A stretch of 64,000 nucleotides of DNA from Clostridiales bacterium (GTDB lineage Bacteria; Bacillota; Clostridia; Lachnospirales; Lachnospiraceae), in assembly GCA_018365455.1 (NCBI GenBank), contig JAGZJZ010000025.1, positions 1-64,000 of the forward strand. The letters run 5' to 3'. A program made the translations under genes and the position numbers. The notes under the pieces are model-generated. The model ran no database searches, was not told the origin of the DNA, and was given only the letters and a program-made list of their open reading frames with translations. This document shows positions 33,262-43,200 of the stretch, piece by piece. Each line of letters begins with the position of its first letter. Position 1 is the stretch's first letter.

Positions 33262-34241
33262 GGATGCTTTCTGGAATTAGGCCTACAGGTGCACTGCATC
33301 TGGGACATTTTATAGGTGCGTTGAAAGAGTATATTAATTTACAGGAAAAAAAAGAAAATTATTTTATTTTATCTGATTTGCATATGTTGACTACAAGATG
33401 TACAAAAATAGATATAAAAAGGATAAGGGAACATGCCAGAGAGATTATTTTGGACTGTATTGCAGCAGGTATAAATCCTGATACAACAAATTTTTATCTG
33501 CAGTCAAATGTACCTGAAATGAATAGTCTTTATATGTTACTACATAACTTTGTAACTATATCCAGGTTAAAAGTTAATCCTGGCCTGCTGGATATGGTAG
33601 AAAAATCCAGTATGGATGAGATTCCAATGGGACTTCTGGCATATCCGTTGATGGAAGCCTGTGATATTATTGCTTTGGATGCAGATATTGTACCGGTAGG
33701 TTTGGATAATAAGGATCATTTAAAAGTGACCTGGGAAATAATAGATCGTGTAAATAGTGCTTATGATGCAAATATAAAGAAACCGAAATGCATAATCGGT
33801 TACAATCATAGTCTGGTTGGTACGGACGGAGCAAATAAAATGAGCAAGAGCCGTAACAACAGTATTTATTTGAAAGATACTGCAAAAGAGATTGAATACA
33901 AAATTCAGGCTATGCCCTGGATTCCTTCGGGCAGGGAAACAGTATATGACAAAAATCCGATCATAGAATATCTGAAAATATTTGAACCGGACGACGGTTT
34001 AGTTGAAATGTATATACGTAAATTCAAAAAGGGAGAAAATATAGAAGAAGCTAGCAGAAAGCAGTTGCAGATCACTTTGGAATATATTTTAAAACCAATC
34101 AGGATCCGCAGGAAAGAATATGAAGGAGATTATAAATATATTGATCAATTGTTGATTAAGGGTACACATAATGCAAGAAAAATAGCTGGTTTCACTTTAG
34201 ATAAAGTAAAAGAGAAAATGGAGATGTATCGGTTAGAATAA
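33258..34241 (+). CDS. trpS: tryptophanyl-tRNA synthetase paralogue
   Basis: Class I aminoacyl-tRNA synthetase of 327 residues. The HIGH motif appears as LHLGH (residues 13-17) in SGIRPTGALHLGHFIGAL, and KMSKS is intact at 194-198 (TDGANKMSKSRNN). The tryptophan-binding Asp (Asp136 in PLMEACDI) and His42 (SDLHMLT) are kept, but the surrounding pocket differs from the Bacillus type: the Met before the Asp is Glu, and VGEDQKQH is VGLDNKDH. Starts in an ATGA overlap. A tRNA synthetase in a biosynthetic operon is most often either a resistant spare copy that protects the producer or a source of aminoacyl-tRNA for a dedicated transferase. It can charge tRNA in principle. Confidence 0.93.
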   Translation: MRMLSGIRPTGALHLGHFIGALKEYINLQEKKENYFILSDLHMLTTRCTKIDIKRIREHAREIILDCIAAGINPDTTNFYLQSNVPEMNSLYMLLHNFVTISRLKVNPGLLDMVEKSSMDEIPMGLLAYPLMEACDIIALDADIVPVGLDNKDHLKVTWEIIDRVNSAYDANIKKPKCIIGYNHSLVGTDGANKMSKSRNNSIYLKDTAKEIEYKIQAMPWIPSGRETVYDKNPIIEYLKIFEPDDGLVEMYIRKFKKGENIEEASRKQLQITLEYILKPIRIRRKEYEGDYKYIDQLLIKGTHNARKIAGFTLDKVKEKMEMYRLE

Positions 34242-34259
34242 AAACAGGAGAAAATCAAT

Positions 34260-36137
34260 ATGGGATCAGACAAGCAAATAGGTATATGGAAAATAAGAGA
34301 GAACAGAAAGTCTGAAATATTTATAAGGGATCCGGCAAGATACAGGGAATACAGTCACTGGGCATGGACATTATCTTTTTCATTAAATAAAGAGCACAGA
34401 CGTGTGGTTTACATTGGTGATTCCGTTGGTATGGGTCATTATTACCGTCCACACTTCTCTCCAGCAATAGTTCTGGAGAAAATGATGGAAGATAATTTTG
34501 GAAAAACAGAGGTCATTGATTTATCTAAAGATAATCTTATGTATCACACACTCATTGAGCTTGTTTTGTCTTCACTTAAGTTGAATCCGGATCTAATCAT
34601 ACTTTTTTTAGGAGATATACTGTGGAAGGATGATGTAATATTTACAGAGGCTGAGAAACAAGCTATCTTTGCAGATATGTCAGAAAGCAAAAATATAGAA
34701 AAAATCCAGACTATGATATTACATAAAGTAAATCCTCTTCTGGAAAATCTTATGAAGGTTTTGGGAAATATAAAGCGTGATTATAAAATTCCAGTTTTAT
34801 TTATCCTTCCAGAACAAAATCTCAAGAATTGGGATTATGCGGTGAGCAATCCTTTCAAAGGATTTTATGGGAAAAAGGCAGAGACATGGGAGGAGTATTC
34901 AGAGAAAGCTAAATTACTGCTTCAATATAAAAATTATTCAGAAGCAAAAGCAACTTTAAAAAAAATGACAGCAATGAATAGCATCAACCCATACCCGTAT
35001 GAAATGCTTGCTGAAATATATAGAGCAGAAAGAAACTATGACAAGGAAATGAGAAGTTTAAAAAAAATTGCCGTTTTGGATCTTCTGTCGGGAGGAAATA
35101 CACATTTATCATGTCCCAATATACGTATGATTGTGCGTAGACTTGCAAAGAAGTTTGATGTAGATATCTTAGATATACGAAAAATATTTTTCTCCTATAG
35201 CAAAGATAAAATATTTGGTAAAGAATTTTTTTTAAATGCATATCATTTGAATGATTATGGAATTAAATGTGTAATGGGTGGAATCTTAGATTATATATTA
35301 GATAAAAGGCTTATTCAGGCTGAAAGAAAAAAAAGGAAAGATTTAGATTCTTTGGATGAAAATCGTATGGTATTAGGCAGAGCATATTTACTGTCAGCAA
35401 TTGATTCTGGACAAAAATGGAATCAGCCATATGAAAGGCTCTTAGAACAATGTGTTTTGTCGGTTAATTATTGGCCAAAAGCATTAAGGGCTTTTCAATT
35501 ATATATTGAAATAGCAACATCAGGAATACCATGGTATTTACATAAACATTATACGGAGCTTACAAAATTTGATTTATGGCCGGCATTTCCTGAGAGTTCA
35601 ATGAACAATAAAAATGTTGCCTTAGATATAATAAAAGCAATGGATCAAGTTATCAGACAGAAAGATAAAGGTAATCACATTGAGCTTGCAGATTTATGGA
35701 TGGCAGGATACGGATCAGTAGATGGAAAACTAGATTTACTGCAACAATCATACCGAACACAGGTTTATGGAAATAACAGAGCATTTTTTATGTGTACAGA
35801 AAATAATATAGGGTATATGGAAGCTTTCAGCCCGGAAACGGAATTTTATTTATTTGCTGATAGTAATAATGACATAAGTGTAGATCTGACAATCAGTTCC
35901 CCAATTGCAAAAAAACTGGAAGTAAAAGCCTGTATTCTTTTAAATAATAAATGCATAGGTCAACCTGTTCTAACAGAACAGTGGAGCCATTATAGCTTCA
36001 AAATATCCAGAGAGATATTGCATGATGGAGCGGTACAGCGGTTAAAGCTTAAATGGCCTATTGTAGAATTTAAACATATTTATGGCAGGGAAATAAGTGT
36101 ATATGGAAGAATTTTTGAATGTTTGGTATCAATATGA
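34260..36137 (+). CDS. SGNH-like protein with TPR segment, function unknown
   Basis: 625 residues with no clear full-length relative. The N-terminal VVYIGDSVGMGHYYRP carries a GDS (Ser55), and FLNAYHLNDYGIK holds a His at 329 as in SGNH hydrolase block V, but the Asp three residues before it is replaced by Asn. Between them, about residues 205-265 look like one or two TPR-type helical hairpins. The last 130 residues resemble a beta-sandwich (VDLTISSPIAKKLEVKACILL). No signal peptide is visible, so it should be cytoplasmic. It could be an acyl or acetyl transferase/esterase acting on carrier-bound chains. It overlaps the next gene by 19 bases. Confidence 0.6.
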   Translation: MGSDKQIGIWKIRENRKSEIFIRDPARYREYSHWAWTLSFSLNKEHRRVVYIGDSVGMGHYYRPHFSPAIVLEKMMEDNFGKTEVIDLSKDNLMYHTLIELVLSSLKLNPDLIILFLGDILWKDDVIFTEAEKQAIFADMSESKNIEKIQTMILHKVNPLLENLMKVLGNIKRDYKIPVLFILPEQNLKNWDYAVSNPFKGFYGKKAETWEEYSEKAKLLLQYKNYSEAKATLKKMTAMNSINPYPYEMLAEIYRAERNYDKEMRSLKKIAVLDLLSGGNTHLSCPNIRMIVRRLAKKFDVDILDIRKIFFSYSKDKIFGKEFFLNAYHLNDYGIKCVMGGILDYILDKRLIQAERKKRKDLDSLDENRMVLGRAYLLSAIDSGQKWNQPYERLLEQCVLSVNYWPKALRAFQLYIEIATSGIPWYLHKHYTELTKFDLWPAFPESSMNNKNVALDIIKAMDQVIRQKDKGNHIELADLWMAGYGSVDGKLDLLQQSYRTQVYGNNRAFFMCTENNIGYMEAFSPETEFYLFADSNNDISVDLTISSPIAKKLEVKACILLNNKCIGQPVLTEQWSHYSFKISREILHDGAVQRLKLKWPIVEFKHIYGREISVYGRIFECLVSI

Positions 36138-37498
36138 TGAGAAAGGGGGATGTATGGCCTGAATGCCATGCGAAAAATATCATGTTTATTACTATGGTTT
36201 TAGAATATATATGGCGTTCTGTTTCGGATGAATATAAGAGCAAAATGTTGGAGGCAGATCAGCTTTCGAATGAGGAAATCGAAAACAGCATTATTGATAA
36301 ATTTAATGTGCATGAAAATGGACCTATTTCAGAATGGCTGAATATGACCAGTTTATTCACTAGCGGATGCCCGCACAAAATAAATAAGGGAAATTTTTCC
36401 GGGTGCAGTATGTGTAACTATTTTAAGGAAGACTTAGAAAGCCTTGTTCTGATAAATCTGTTAAAAGAAAGAGATCCGGTTCGCTATGGAAATGTCATTA
36501 AATATAGTTTTGATCTTTTGAGAGGCAAAAAGAAAATGCCTAATTTATTTGAGTATGTAAATGGTCATGACAGTCTTAGTCCAGATGAGCTTCCAGATCC
36601 TGTTTTTCAGCAGATCTTCCTAAAGGAACAGTTATTTTCGTCGAAGCCATACCGCTTAATACTGGAAACCAGAGCAAATAATGTATCTGCAGCCAGAATT
36701 AGAGAATGTAAGAAAAAAAGTGCAAAAACAATTGAGATTGCGTTTGGAGTAGAAGTATATGATGATTGGATCCGTAACCATTGGTTAAATAAAGATATAG
36801 GAAACAGAGATATAATCAATGCGATTCGGACAATAAAAGAATGTGGCTGTATTTCCAGGGGAAATCTTTTAATTGGGATACCTGGCTTAAATGAAAAGCA
36901 ATCATTATTAATTTTAAAAAAATCCGTTGACTGGTTATTGGATCTACAAATTGACCGAATTACAGTATCTCCTTTAAATAATAAAGAGAATACTTTACAA
37001 AATTTCATTTACAACCATTTTGAACAGACAGAGGAGTCAAAAAACAGAGCAGTTATAGGAAGCATGGAAGATGGAAATCCTTCTGTCTTTTTTTTATTTG
37101 ATGCGATTTATATGTTAATGGAAAATCAGAAGCTATTAGATATAATCGTATTTGCACCAATAAACTTTATTAAATATTTTGATATGAAACTAAAGTATCA
37201 TAAATTTAAAGGGCTAAAAGATATTTGTTCTTATATAAGCAATGCTATGATTGAGTTTGATAAGACCAGGGATTCGGCTATATTAGAACGTGTAAAAGAG
37301 CAGTTATGTAATGAGGCACAATATCAGGCTTATAAAAAAGAAAATGAAAGACTCCCTGGTCTTGACGGAGTCTATGATACTCTCCGTTGGACAGGGAAAA
37401 TGCTTTCTAAAAGTATTTGGGGAAATAGGTGGAAAGAAAAAACAGAAGTCTTGGATGAAGAGTTAAATCATTTGAACACAAAATTTACAGAAAGGTAA
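36119..37498 (+). CDS. archaeosine-synthase-like (RaSEA/TIGR01210-type) radical-SAM protein, copy 1
   Basis: 459 residues with an unusual radical-SAM cluster motif CX11CX2C at Cys84, Cys96 and Cys99 (TSGCPHKINKG, then FSGCSMCNYF). This spacing and the GCSMCxY ending resemble the TIGR01210/Elp3-like group, which includes the archaeal RaSEA enzyme. A later IEIAFGVEVYDDWIRNHWLNK and LLIGIPGLNEKQS match the radical-SAM barrel. In archaea RaSEA turns a lysine adduct into an amidine; a bacterial member in a biosynthetic operon could do similar chemistry on an amine-bearing intermediate. GGAAGA lies 9 bases before the ATG at 36119, which overlaps the previous gene. Confidence 0.78.
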   Translation: MFGINMMRKGDVWPECHAKNIMFITMVLEYIWRSVSDEYKSKMLEADQLSNEEIENSIIDKFNVHENGPISEWLNMTSLFTSGCPHKINKGNFSGCSMCNYFKEDLESLVLINLLKERDPVRYGNVIKYSFDLLRGKKKMPNLFEYVNGHDSLSPDELPDPVFQQIFLKEQLFSSKPYRLILETRANNVSAARIRECKKKSAKTIEIAFGVEVYDDWIRNHWLNKDIGNRDIINAIRTIKECGCISRGNLLIGIPGLNEKQSLLILKKSVDWLLDLQIDRITVSPLNNKENTLQNFIYNHFEQTEESKNRAVIGSMEDGNPSVFFLFDAIYMLMENQKLLDIIVFAPINFIKYFDMKLKYHKFKGLKDICSYISNAMIEFDKTRDSAILERVKEQLCNEAQYQAYKKENERLPGLDGVYDTLRWTGKMLSKSIWGNRWKEKTEVLDEELNHLNTKFTER

Positions 37499-37505
37499 AG
37501 ATAAA

Positions 37506-38804
37506 ATGTATATAATACAAGAAATCATGCAGCAAATATCCAAACCGATTTCGAAATCATATAATTCTGCTTTTAAAGATGCGATGGATAGAAGTGCTAA
37601 GGAGTTATTTGAAGGTATAAGAAATGCAGAAATGGCCATTATTCCTTATCCAAAGCCGTATCCGCAGATGAACCTATTATTAACTACCGGCTGTGAACAT
37701 AAAATTAAAAAAGGAAATATATCTGGCTGCTCCATGTGTAATGACAACATGTCAAATATGGTTAAGGAATATGCTATGATTCGGGCACTTAGAGAAAAAG
37801 ATGTAAATCTCTATGCAGAATTTGTCCGCTTAAGTTTTCTAAACAAACGGGGGTTTGTTACAGAGCAAATGGGAAATGAAGTAGTTACCGGATGTGATTC
37901 CCTGGATGAAACAGAGTTTCCTGAACAGGTATTCGATCGCTTGTTTGGAATGGAAGGAGTTTATAAAACCCGGCCATTTCGTTATTCATTTGAAGTCCGG
38001 GCCGAAAGCATAACTAAGGAAAAGCTTCAAATGATGAAAAGATACTTGGGAAAAGGTAGAACATTTCTGGAAATAGGAGTTGAAGTAACAAATGAGTGGC
38101 TTCGCAATCATTGGATTAATAAAAGTCTGTCAGATTCCAAATTAGAAAATGCTATAGGGATGTTACACGAAGAAGGATTTAAAGTAAATACTAATATATT
38201 ATTGGGAATTCCCTGCCTTACCGAAGAACAATCAATTATGCTGTTTCGGGAATCAGTAATAAAATTAATGAATTTAAAATCAGATCGTATAACATTCCAT
38301 CCGCTGACAAGAAAGCCATATACCATCAATCATTATTTGTTTGAACATCTAAAAGATAATCCCTTCCTAAAAAACATTGGGATAGCAGATGGAGAACATA
38401 CGGGTTTGCCCTGGATGTTTTCTATTATTGAAGCAATGGCGGGAATATTTGAGGAATTTCCTAAACTCAGCAGAAATTTTGGAGTAGGACAATTTAATAT
38501 CTTTGAAGACAGTGATATTCTCGTCTATAACGCCGACCGGAGCTGTTCCTGCAATAAAGATCTGTTTAAAGCGGTAGACAGGGCCATGAAAACATTACAC
38601 ACTTCGGAAATATCAGAAATTAGAAAGAATATGAAAAAAGACCCCTGCTATAAAGCATATGAAGAGGTGCTAGAAAGGCAAAAGAATGCGGGTGATATCC
38701 GGGAAACATTAGGTATTGTGGGAAAAGAAATGATTGCATCGTTATGGGATACTGAGAAAGAGATTAAAACGGAAAAGTTTCTTAAGGAACTTGATTCCAT
38801 GTAA
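37506..38804 (+). CDS. archaeosine-synthase-like radical-SAM protein, copy 2
   Basis: 432 residues, paralogue of the 36119 protein, with the same CX11CX2C at Cys63/Cys75/Cys78 (TTGCEHKIKKG, then ISGCSMCNDN). The shared later segment is LEIGVEVTNEWLRNHWINK. It starts 7 bases after the previous stop. The pair is probably a tandem duplication working either as a heterodimer or in sequence on two positions. No similar pair is known to me in other gene clusters. Confidence 0.78.
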   Translation: MYIIQEIMQQISKPISKSYNSAFKDAMDRSAKELFEGIRNAEMAIIPYPKPYPQMNLLLTTGCEHKIKKGNISGCSMCNDNMSNMVKEYAMIRALREKDVNLYAEFVRLSFLNKRGFVTEQMGNEVVTGCDSLDETEFPEQVFDRLFGMEGVYKTRPFRYSFEVRAESITKEKLQMMKRYLGKGRTFLEIGVEVTNEWLRNHWINKSLSDSKLENAIGMLHEEGFKVNTNILLGIPCLTEEQSIMLFRESVIKLMNLKSDRITFHPLTRKPYTINHYLFEHLKDNPFLKNIGIADGEHTGLPWMFSIIEAMAGIFEEFPKLSRNFGVGQFNIFEDSDILVYNADRSCSCNKDLFKAVDRAMKTLHTSEISEIRKNMKKDPCYKAYEEVLERQKNAGDIRETLGIVGKEMIASLWDTEKEIKTEKFLKELDSM

Positions 38805-38827
38805 ACTTTTCTTAGAAAGGATTTGAG

Positions 38828-39847
38828 ATGAAACACTTGATTCATGGCCTAAAGAACCAATTGGGCAGACATTGCTATTATTCTTCTATAACTAACTTAT
38901 TAAAATTCAGCGGATATGATATTTGTGAGGGTGAAGTTTTTATATTATTTGGCGGTCTGGAAATGAGCTACGATCAAACTATTGGAATTCTGGATCTTAC
39001 AGTAAAAGACAAATTGCCAATTGATCAGTATGACAATATTACTTTTGAATTAAAGTATACTGAATTTAAGAAAAGTAAGATGTATATGAATAAAATTTTG
39101 AATACTATTTTAGATGACCGTATTGTAATCATTGCAATTAAGAACAAATACTTGAATTATAATCATGTTTATCAAGAGAGCGGAGAATATCTTCATTTTA
39201 TTCTTATGTATGGATTTGATGAAGAAAACGATCTGGCTTATGTGGCAGATACTTTTATGCTGGATAGTTCCGGAGATTCATCTATGTACATGGGTCCCAT
39301 GCCATTAAAAAATATAACAGAAGGACTTGGTGCATATGGCTATTTGCAGGATGCGAAGAATATACGGTTTGATCGAAATAAGATTTTTTGCAGCTTAAAA
39401 GAAGAATTTAACAAATTTCTCTTGACCGGGATGGAGTGCAGCCGGGACTTTACATATTATCGTGGTAATCATGCTATTTCTATGTACAGTAAGAGAATTT
39501 TTTATGAGTATACCAAACATTGTAACCTGGAAGAAGCATGTTTCAATACTATCTATGATTTGAAATTTGGAGTAATGTTGCCACTGATAGATTATTTTAT
39601 TGAAATAATGGAAATTTACAATATTTTTAATAAAAATTTGCTTAAAAATGATCTGTTATTGTTGAAGCAAAAGTGGCATGACTATTTTATTTTGTTATTG
39701 AAAATCGGATTTGCAAAAGATAATGCTAAGATAATGAATAATGCTAGACTGCATATAGAAGATCTGTTGGTATTACAAAATACAGTTTTTAGTAAAATAA
39801 AGTTATGTATGGAATGCGAAACAGTAAAGGAGAGAAATTATGTATAG
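38828..39847 (+). CDS. BtrH-like acyltransferase, stand-alone
   Basis: 339 residues, with an N-terminal domain like butirosin BtrH (papain/C39-like fold). A probable Cys-His-Asp set is Cys16 in LGRHCYYSSITNLL, His123 in EYLHFILMYGF and Asp141 in YVADTF. BtrH moves an acyl group from an acyl carrier protein to an amine, forming an amide without ATP. The same pattern (NCFYNSLF, PHTILLYGY, IIDH) recurs in the last domain of the adjacent NRPS, so the two are probable partners or duplicates. It overlaps panD (8 bases) and lies directly upstream of the NRPS. The C-terminal half (about 190 residues) is helical and of unknown role. Confidence 0.75.
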   Translation: MKHLIHGLKNQLGRHCYYSSITNLLKFSGYDICEGEVFILFGGLEMSYDQTIGILDLTVKDKLPIDQYDNITFELKYTEFKKSKMYMNKILNTILDDRIVIIAIKNKYLNYNHVYQESGEYLHFILMYGFDEENDLAYVADTFMLDSSGDSSMYMGPMPLKNITEGLGAYGYLQDAKNIRFDRNKIFCSLKEEFNKFLLTGMECSRDFTYYRGNHAISMYSKRIFYEYTKHCNLEEACFNTIYDLKFGVMLPLIDYFIEIMEIYNIFNKNLLKNDLLLLKQKWHDYFILLLKIGFAKDNAKIMNNARLHIEDLLVLQNTVFSKIKLCMECETVKERNYV

Positions 39848-40205
39848 AGTAATGTATAAATCTAAAATACATGGTGCAGTGGTAACGGATGCTGATCTAA
39901 ATTATAAAGGATCAATCACAATTGATAAAAAATTAATGGAACTCTCGGATATACTGGTTCATGAAAAGGTTCTTGTGGTAAATCTCAATACTGGCGGCAG
40001 ATTTGAGACTTATGCGATTGAAGGAGAATATGGATCTGGGGTAATCTGTCTGAATGGGGCGGCAGCAAGACTTGCACAACCGGGGGATACAATTATTATT
40101 ATTTCCTTTGGGATATTCAACGATCAGGAAAGCCGTGATTTAGATCCTATTAAATTATTACTGTCCCATACAGAAGAACATGTAAATATACCGGTCACAG
40201 ATTAG
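39840..40205 (+). CDS. panD: L-aspartate 1-decarboxylase (pyruvoyl type)
   Basis: Converts aspartate to beta-alanine and CO2. The proenzyme cleavage site Gly24-Ser25 (NYKGSITID) is intact, so self-cleavage would create the pyruvoyl cofactor. MYKSKIHGAVVTDADL and YGSGVICLNGAAARLAQPGD are the family signatures, and 121 residues is normal. It starts within the end of the BtrH-like gene and ends 32 bases before the NRPS start. Since this gene is normally found with panB/panC for pantothenate, its position here strongly implies dedicated beta-alanine supply to the three-module NRPS. Confidence 0.97.
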   Translation: MYRVMYKSKIHGAVVTDADLNYKGSITIDKKLMELSDILVHEKVLVVNLNTGGRFETYAIEGEYGSGVICLNGAAARLAQPGDTIIIISFGIFNDQESRDLDPIKLLLSHTEEHVNIPVTD

Positions 40206-40237
40206 AATGAAACTGACGGAGATAGGACGGAAAGATT

Positions 40238-43200
40238 ATGGATAATGGAAATGGATATAAAAAAGATGATCTTCTGAAATGGATGAAAGGTGAAAAGAGA
40301 GGGTATCCATCTGTAACTATATGTGATGGATGGTACAAAAGCTTAAAAGAAAATTATGATGAAATTGCAATAAGAGGCATAGACAGGCAAATTACGTATC
40401 AGGAATTAGAGGAAAGAAGTAATATCATAGCGTTAAAGTTAAAGGAGCAGGGTATAAAAAAAGCTGATGTTGTAGCTATCATTCTTGGATGTCCAAAAAA
40501 CAGTATAGCAGCCCAGTTAGCTGTATTAAAATTAAATGGTGTATGTTTAAACATAGAGAAAAATCATCCTCGTACCAGGCTTGAATATATGCTGAATGAC
40601 AGCAATACCAAAGCTGTTATCTGTGATGACGAAAGTGAATTACCAGACGGGTATAATGGCATTCTTATAAACTATAGTACCATTCGTTTTTGTGGCAATA
40701 TTAAGAAATTCGTCGTGGACGACTCATATGAATTGAGTCCTGCATATTTGATTTACACTTCAGGAACAACCGGAAGACCAAAAGGTACGGTTCTGAGTAA
40801 TAAAGGCATCATGAATCATCTTTATACAAAGATAAGGGTTCTTGGGCTTGGAAAAGGGGTTGTGGTAAGCCGTAATTTCAGCGTAAATTCTGTTGCTGCC
40901 GTCTGGCAGACCTTTGTTCCGCTTCTGATAGGCGGAACAATTGCTGTCCATAATCATGATACAGTTTTGGATGGATATAAACTTTTTACAGAGGCAGAAA
41001 AATTAGGTGTAAACATTATTTCTATGGTACCGTCTCAATTGAGTTCATTTATTGGACAATTGGAAGCTGGAAGAGACAGGCTGCTTTTGAATTCCCTTAA
41101 AATGCTTGTACTGACCGGAGAGAAAACCGAGCCTGGGTTAGTTAAAAGATTTTATAAGTTCTATCATATACAATTATGGAATGCCTATGGGCAGAGTGAG
41201 TGTTCGGATGATACTTTGCATTACAAAATAAAAAGAGACTGTGATTTAGAGGTTATACCAATTGGAAAGCCTTCCGATAATACATGTGTATATATAATGG
41301 ATAAAAATTTAAATATACAGCCGGTTGGAGTGGAAGGGGAAATATGCATCTCTGGAGATGGTGTTGCCTTGGGATATCTGCATAGTGTGTCTGATAATAA
41401 GTTTATAGAAAATCCGTATGACCGTGGTACCTCCATGTATAAGACAGGAGATATAGGTAGGTGGAATTTTGATGGGGATGTAGAATATATCGGTAGAATT
41501 GACCGGCAGGTAGAATTAAGAGGGTTCCGCGTGGAATTGGAGGAAATTGAAGCTTGTATCGCAGAGGTTCCAGGGATCACAGGATCGGTTGTTGTTACCA
41601 AAGGTAATCATAAAGAATATCTCTATGCGTATGTGCTGTCATGTGAAAAGATAGCTGAAAATGAGCTGAAAAAAGCTCTTAAAGAAAAATTACCAGAACA
41701 CATGTTACCTGCAAGAATAATACAATTAGATAAATTTCCCATGACAAGTACAGGTAAAGTGGATTTGCTGTTTTTGGAAAGCAGGGAGGACCAGGAGGAG
41801 CAGGATTATCATTCTTTACCCCGTAATAAAATGGACCGTTATTTATGCAGTATGTGGAGGGAGTTGCTAAAGAGGGATTTTGTAGGAATAGATGACGACT
41901 TTTTTTCTTTGGGAGGAAATTCTTTAAAAGCCACATCTTTGATTTATAAATTAAATACTTCCTTTGGTACAGAATTAAATTTAGGAGATTTGTTCCATCA
42001 TCCAACAGTACGCTGGTTATCAGACCACTTAATATTGGAGAAAGATAAAAATTATAAAGTAATTACCAGAGAAGAAGATCAAAAGTATTATCCGCTGTCA
42101 TTATCCCAGAACAGAATATTCATATTGAATGAGGTGGAAAAGGAAGGTACACAATATAACATCAGCGGTGCATACTTATTTAAAGAAAAAATTGACTTGG
42201 AAAAATTATCTGTGATATGGAGTAGTATTATTCAAAGGCATGAAGCATTCCGAACAAGATTTGAGGTTGTGAAAGGTGTTCCAATGCAATGTATTGAGGA
42301 TACGGCGCCGTTTAAAATAGTGAAGAAAATCTTGCCGCCTGGGTTAGATGACAGTGCTGTTAATCTGGAATTACAGAACTTTATAAAGCCATTTGATTTA
42401 ACCGCTGCACCTCTCTTGAGGGTAGGTATATTTGAGCTTGATGAAAAAAGATCCATTATGATTTATGATATGCATCATATTATTGCGGATGGAGCTTCAT
42501 TAACCATTATTTATGAAGAATTTTTAGCGCTGTATCGAAATATGCCTTTAGATAAATTAACTGCCAGATACCGAGATTTTATTTTGTGGCAGCAGAAGTT
42601 TATTTCATCAGCCAGAATGGAGGGGCAAAAGGAGTATTGGCTTTCTCAATTGTCGGGAGGGATAACGGCATTAGATTTGCCATTTGATAAGCAGAGGCCT
42701 CTGCAACAGAGCTTCAGGGGAGCTACTATCAGAACAAGGATAAATAAAGAAGAGGTATCTTTGATAAAACGGACGGTAAAAGAAGAAGGTATCACTCTTT
42801 TTACATTTTTACTTTCTTCATTGAACATACTGCTGTATAAGTATACAAAAGATCAGGATATTATTATTGGTACTCCTGTTTTGGGCAGATATAATGAAGA
42901 AACAAAATCAATCGTTGGGATGTTTGTTAATACAATTGCTTTAAAATGCCATATCGATCCTGAGGATACCCTTAATTCATTTTTCCGCAAGGTAATGTGC
43001 ACAGTTGTAGAAGGCTATGATAACCAGGATTATCCTTTTGATGAATTGGTGAATCAATTGAAAATACCAAGAGACCGTAGCAGGAATCCTATTTTTGATA
43101 TCATGCTGTTGCTTCATGAAGCGGATGATATCGGTGAGGATAAAAGTGTATTAAATATTGAGAAATATCCTTTGAAAAAGCAAGCTGCCCAATTTGATCT

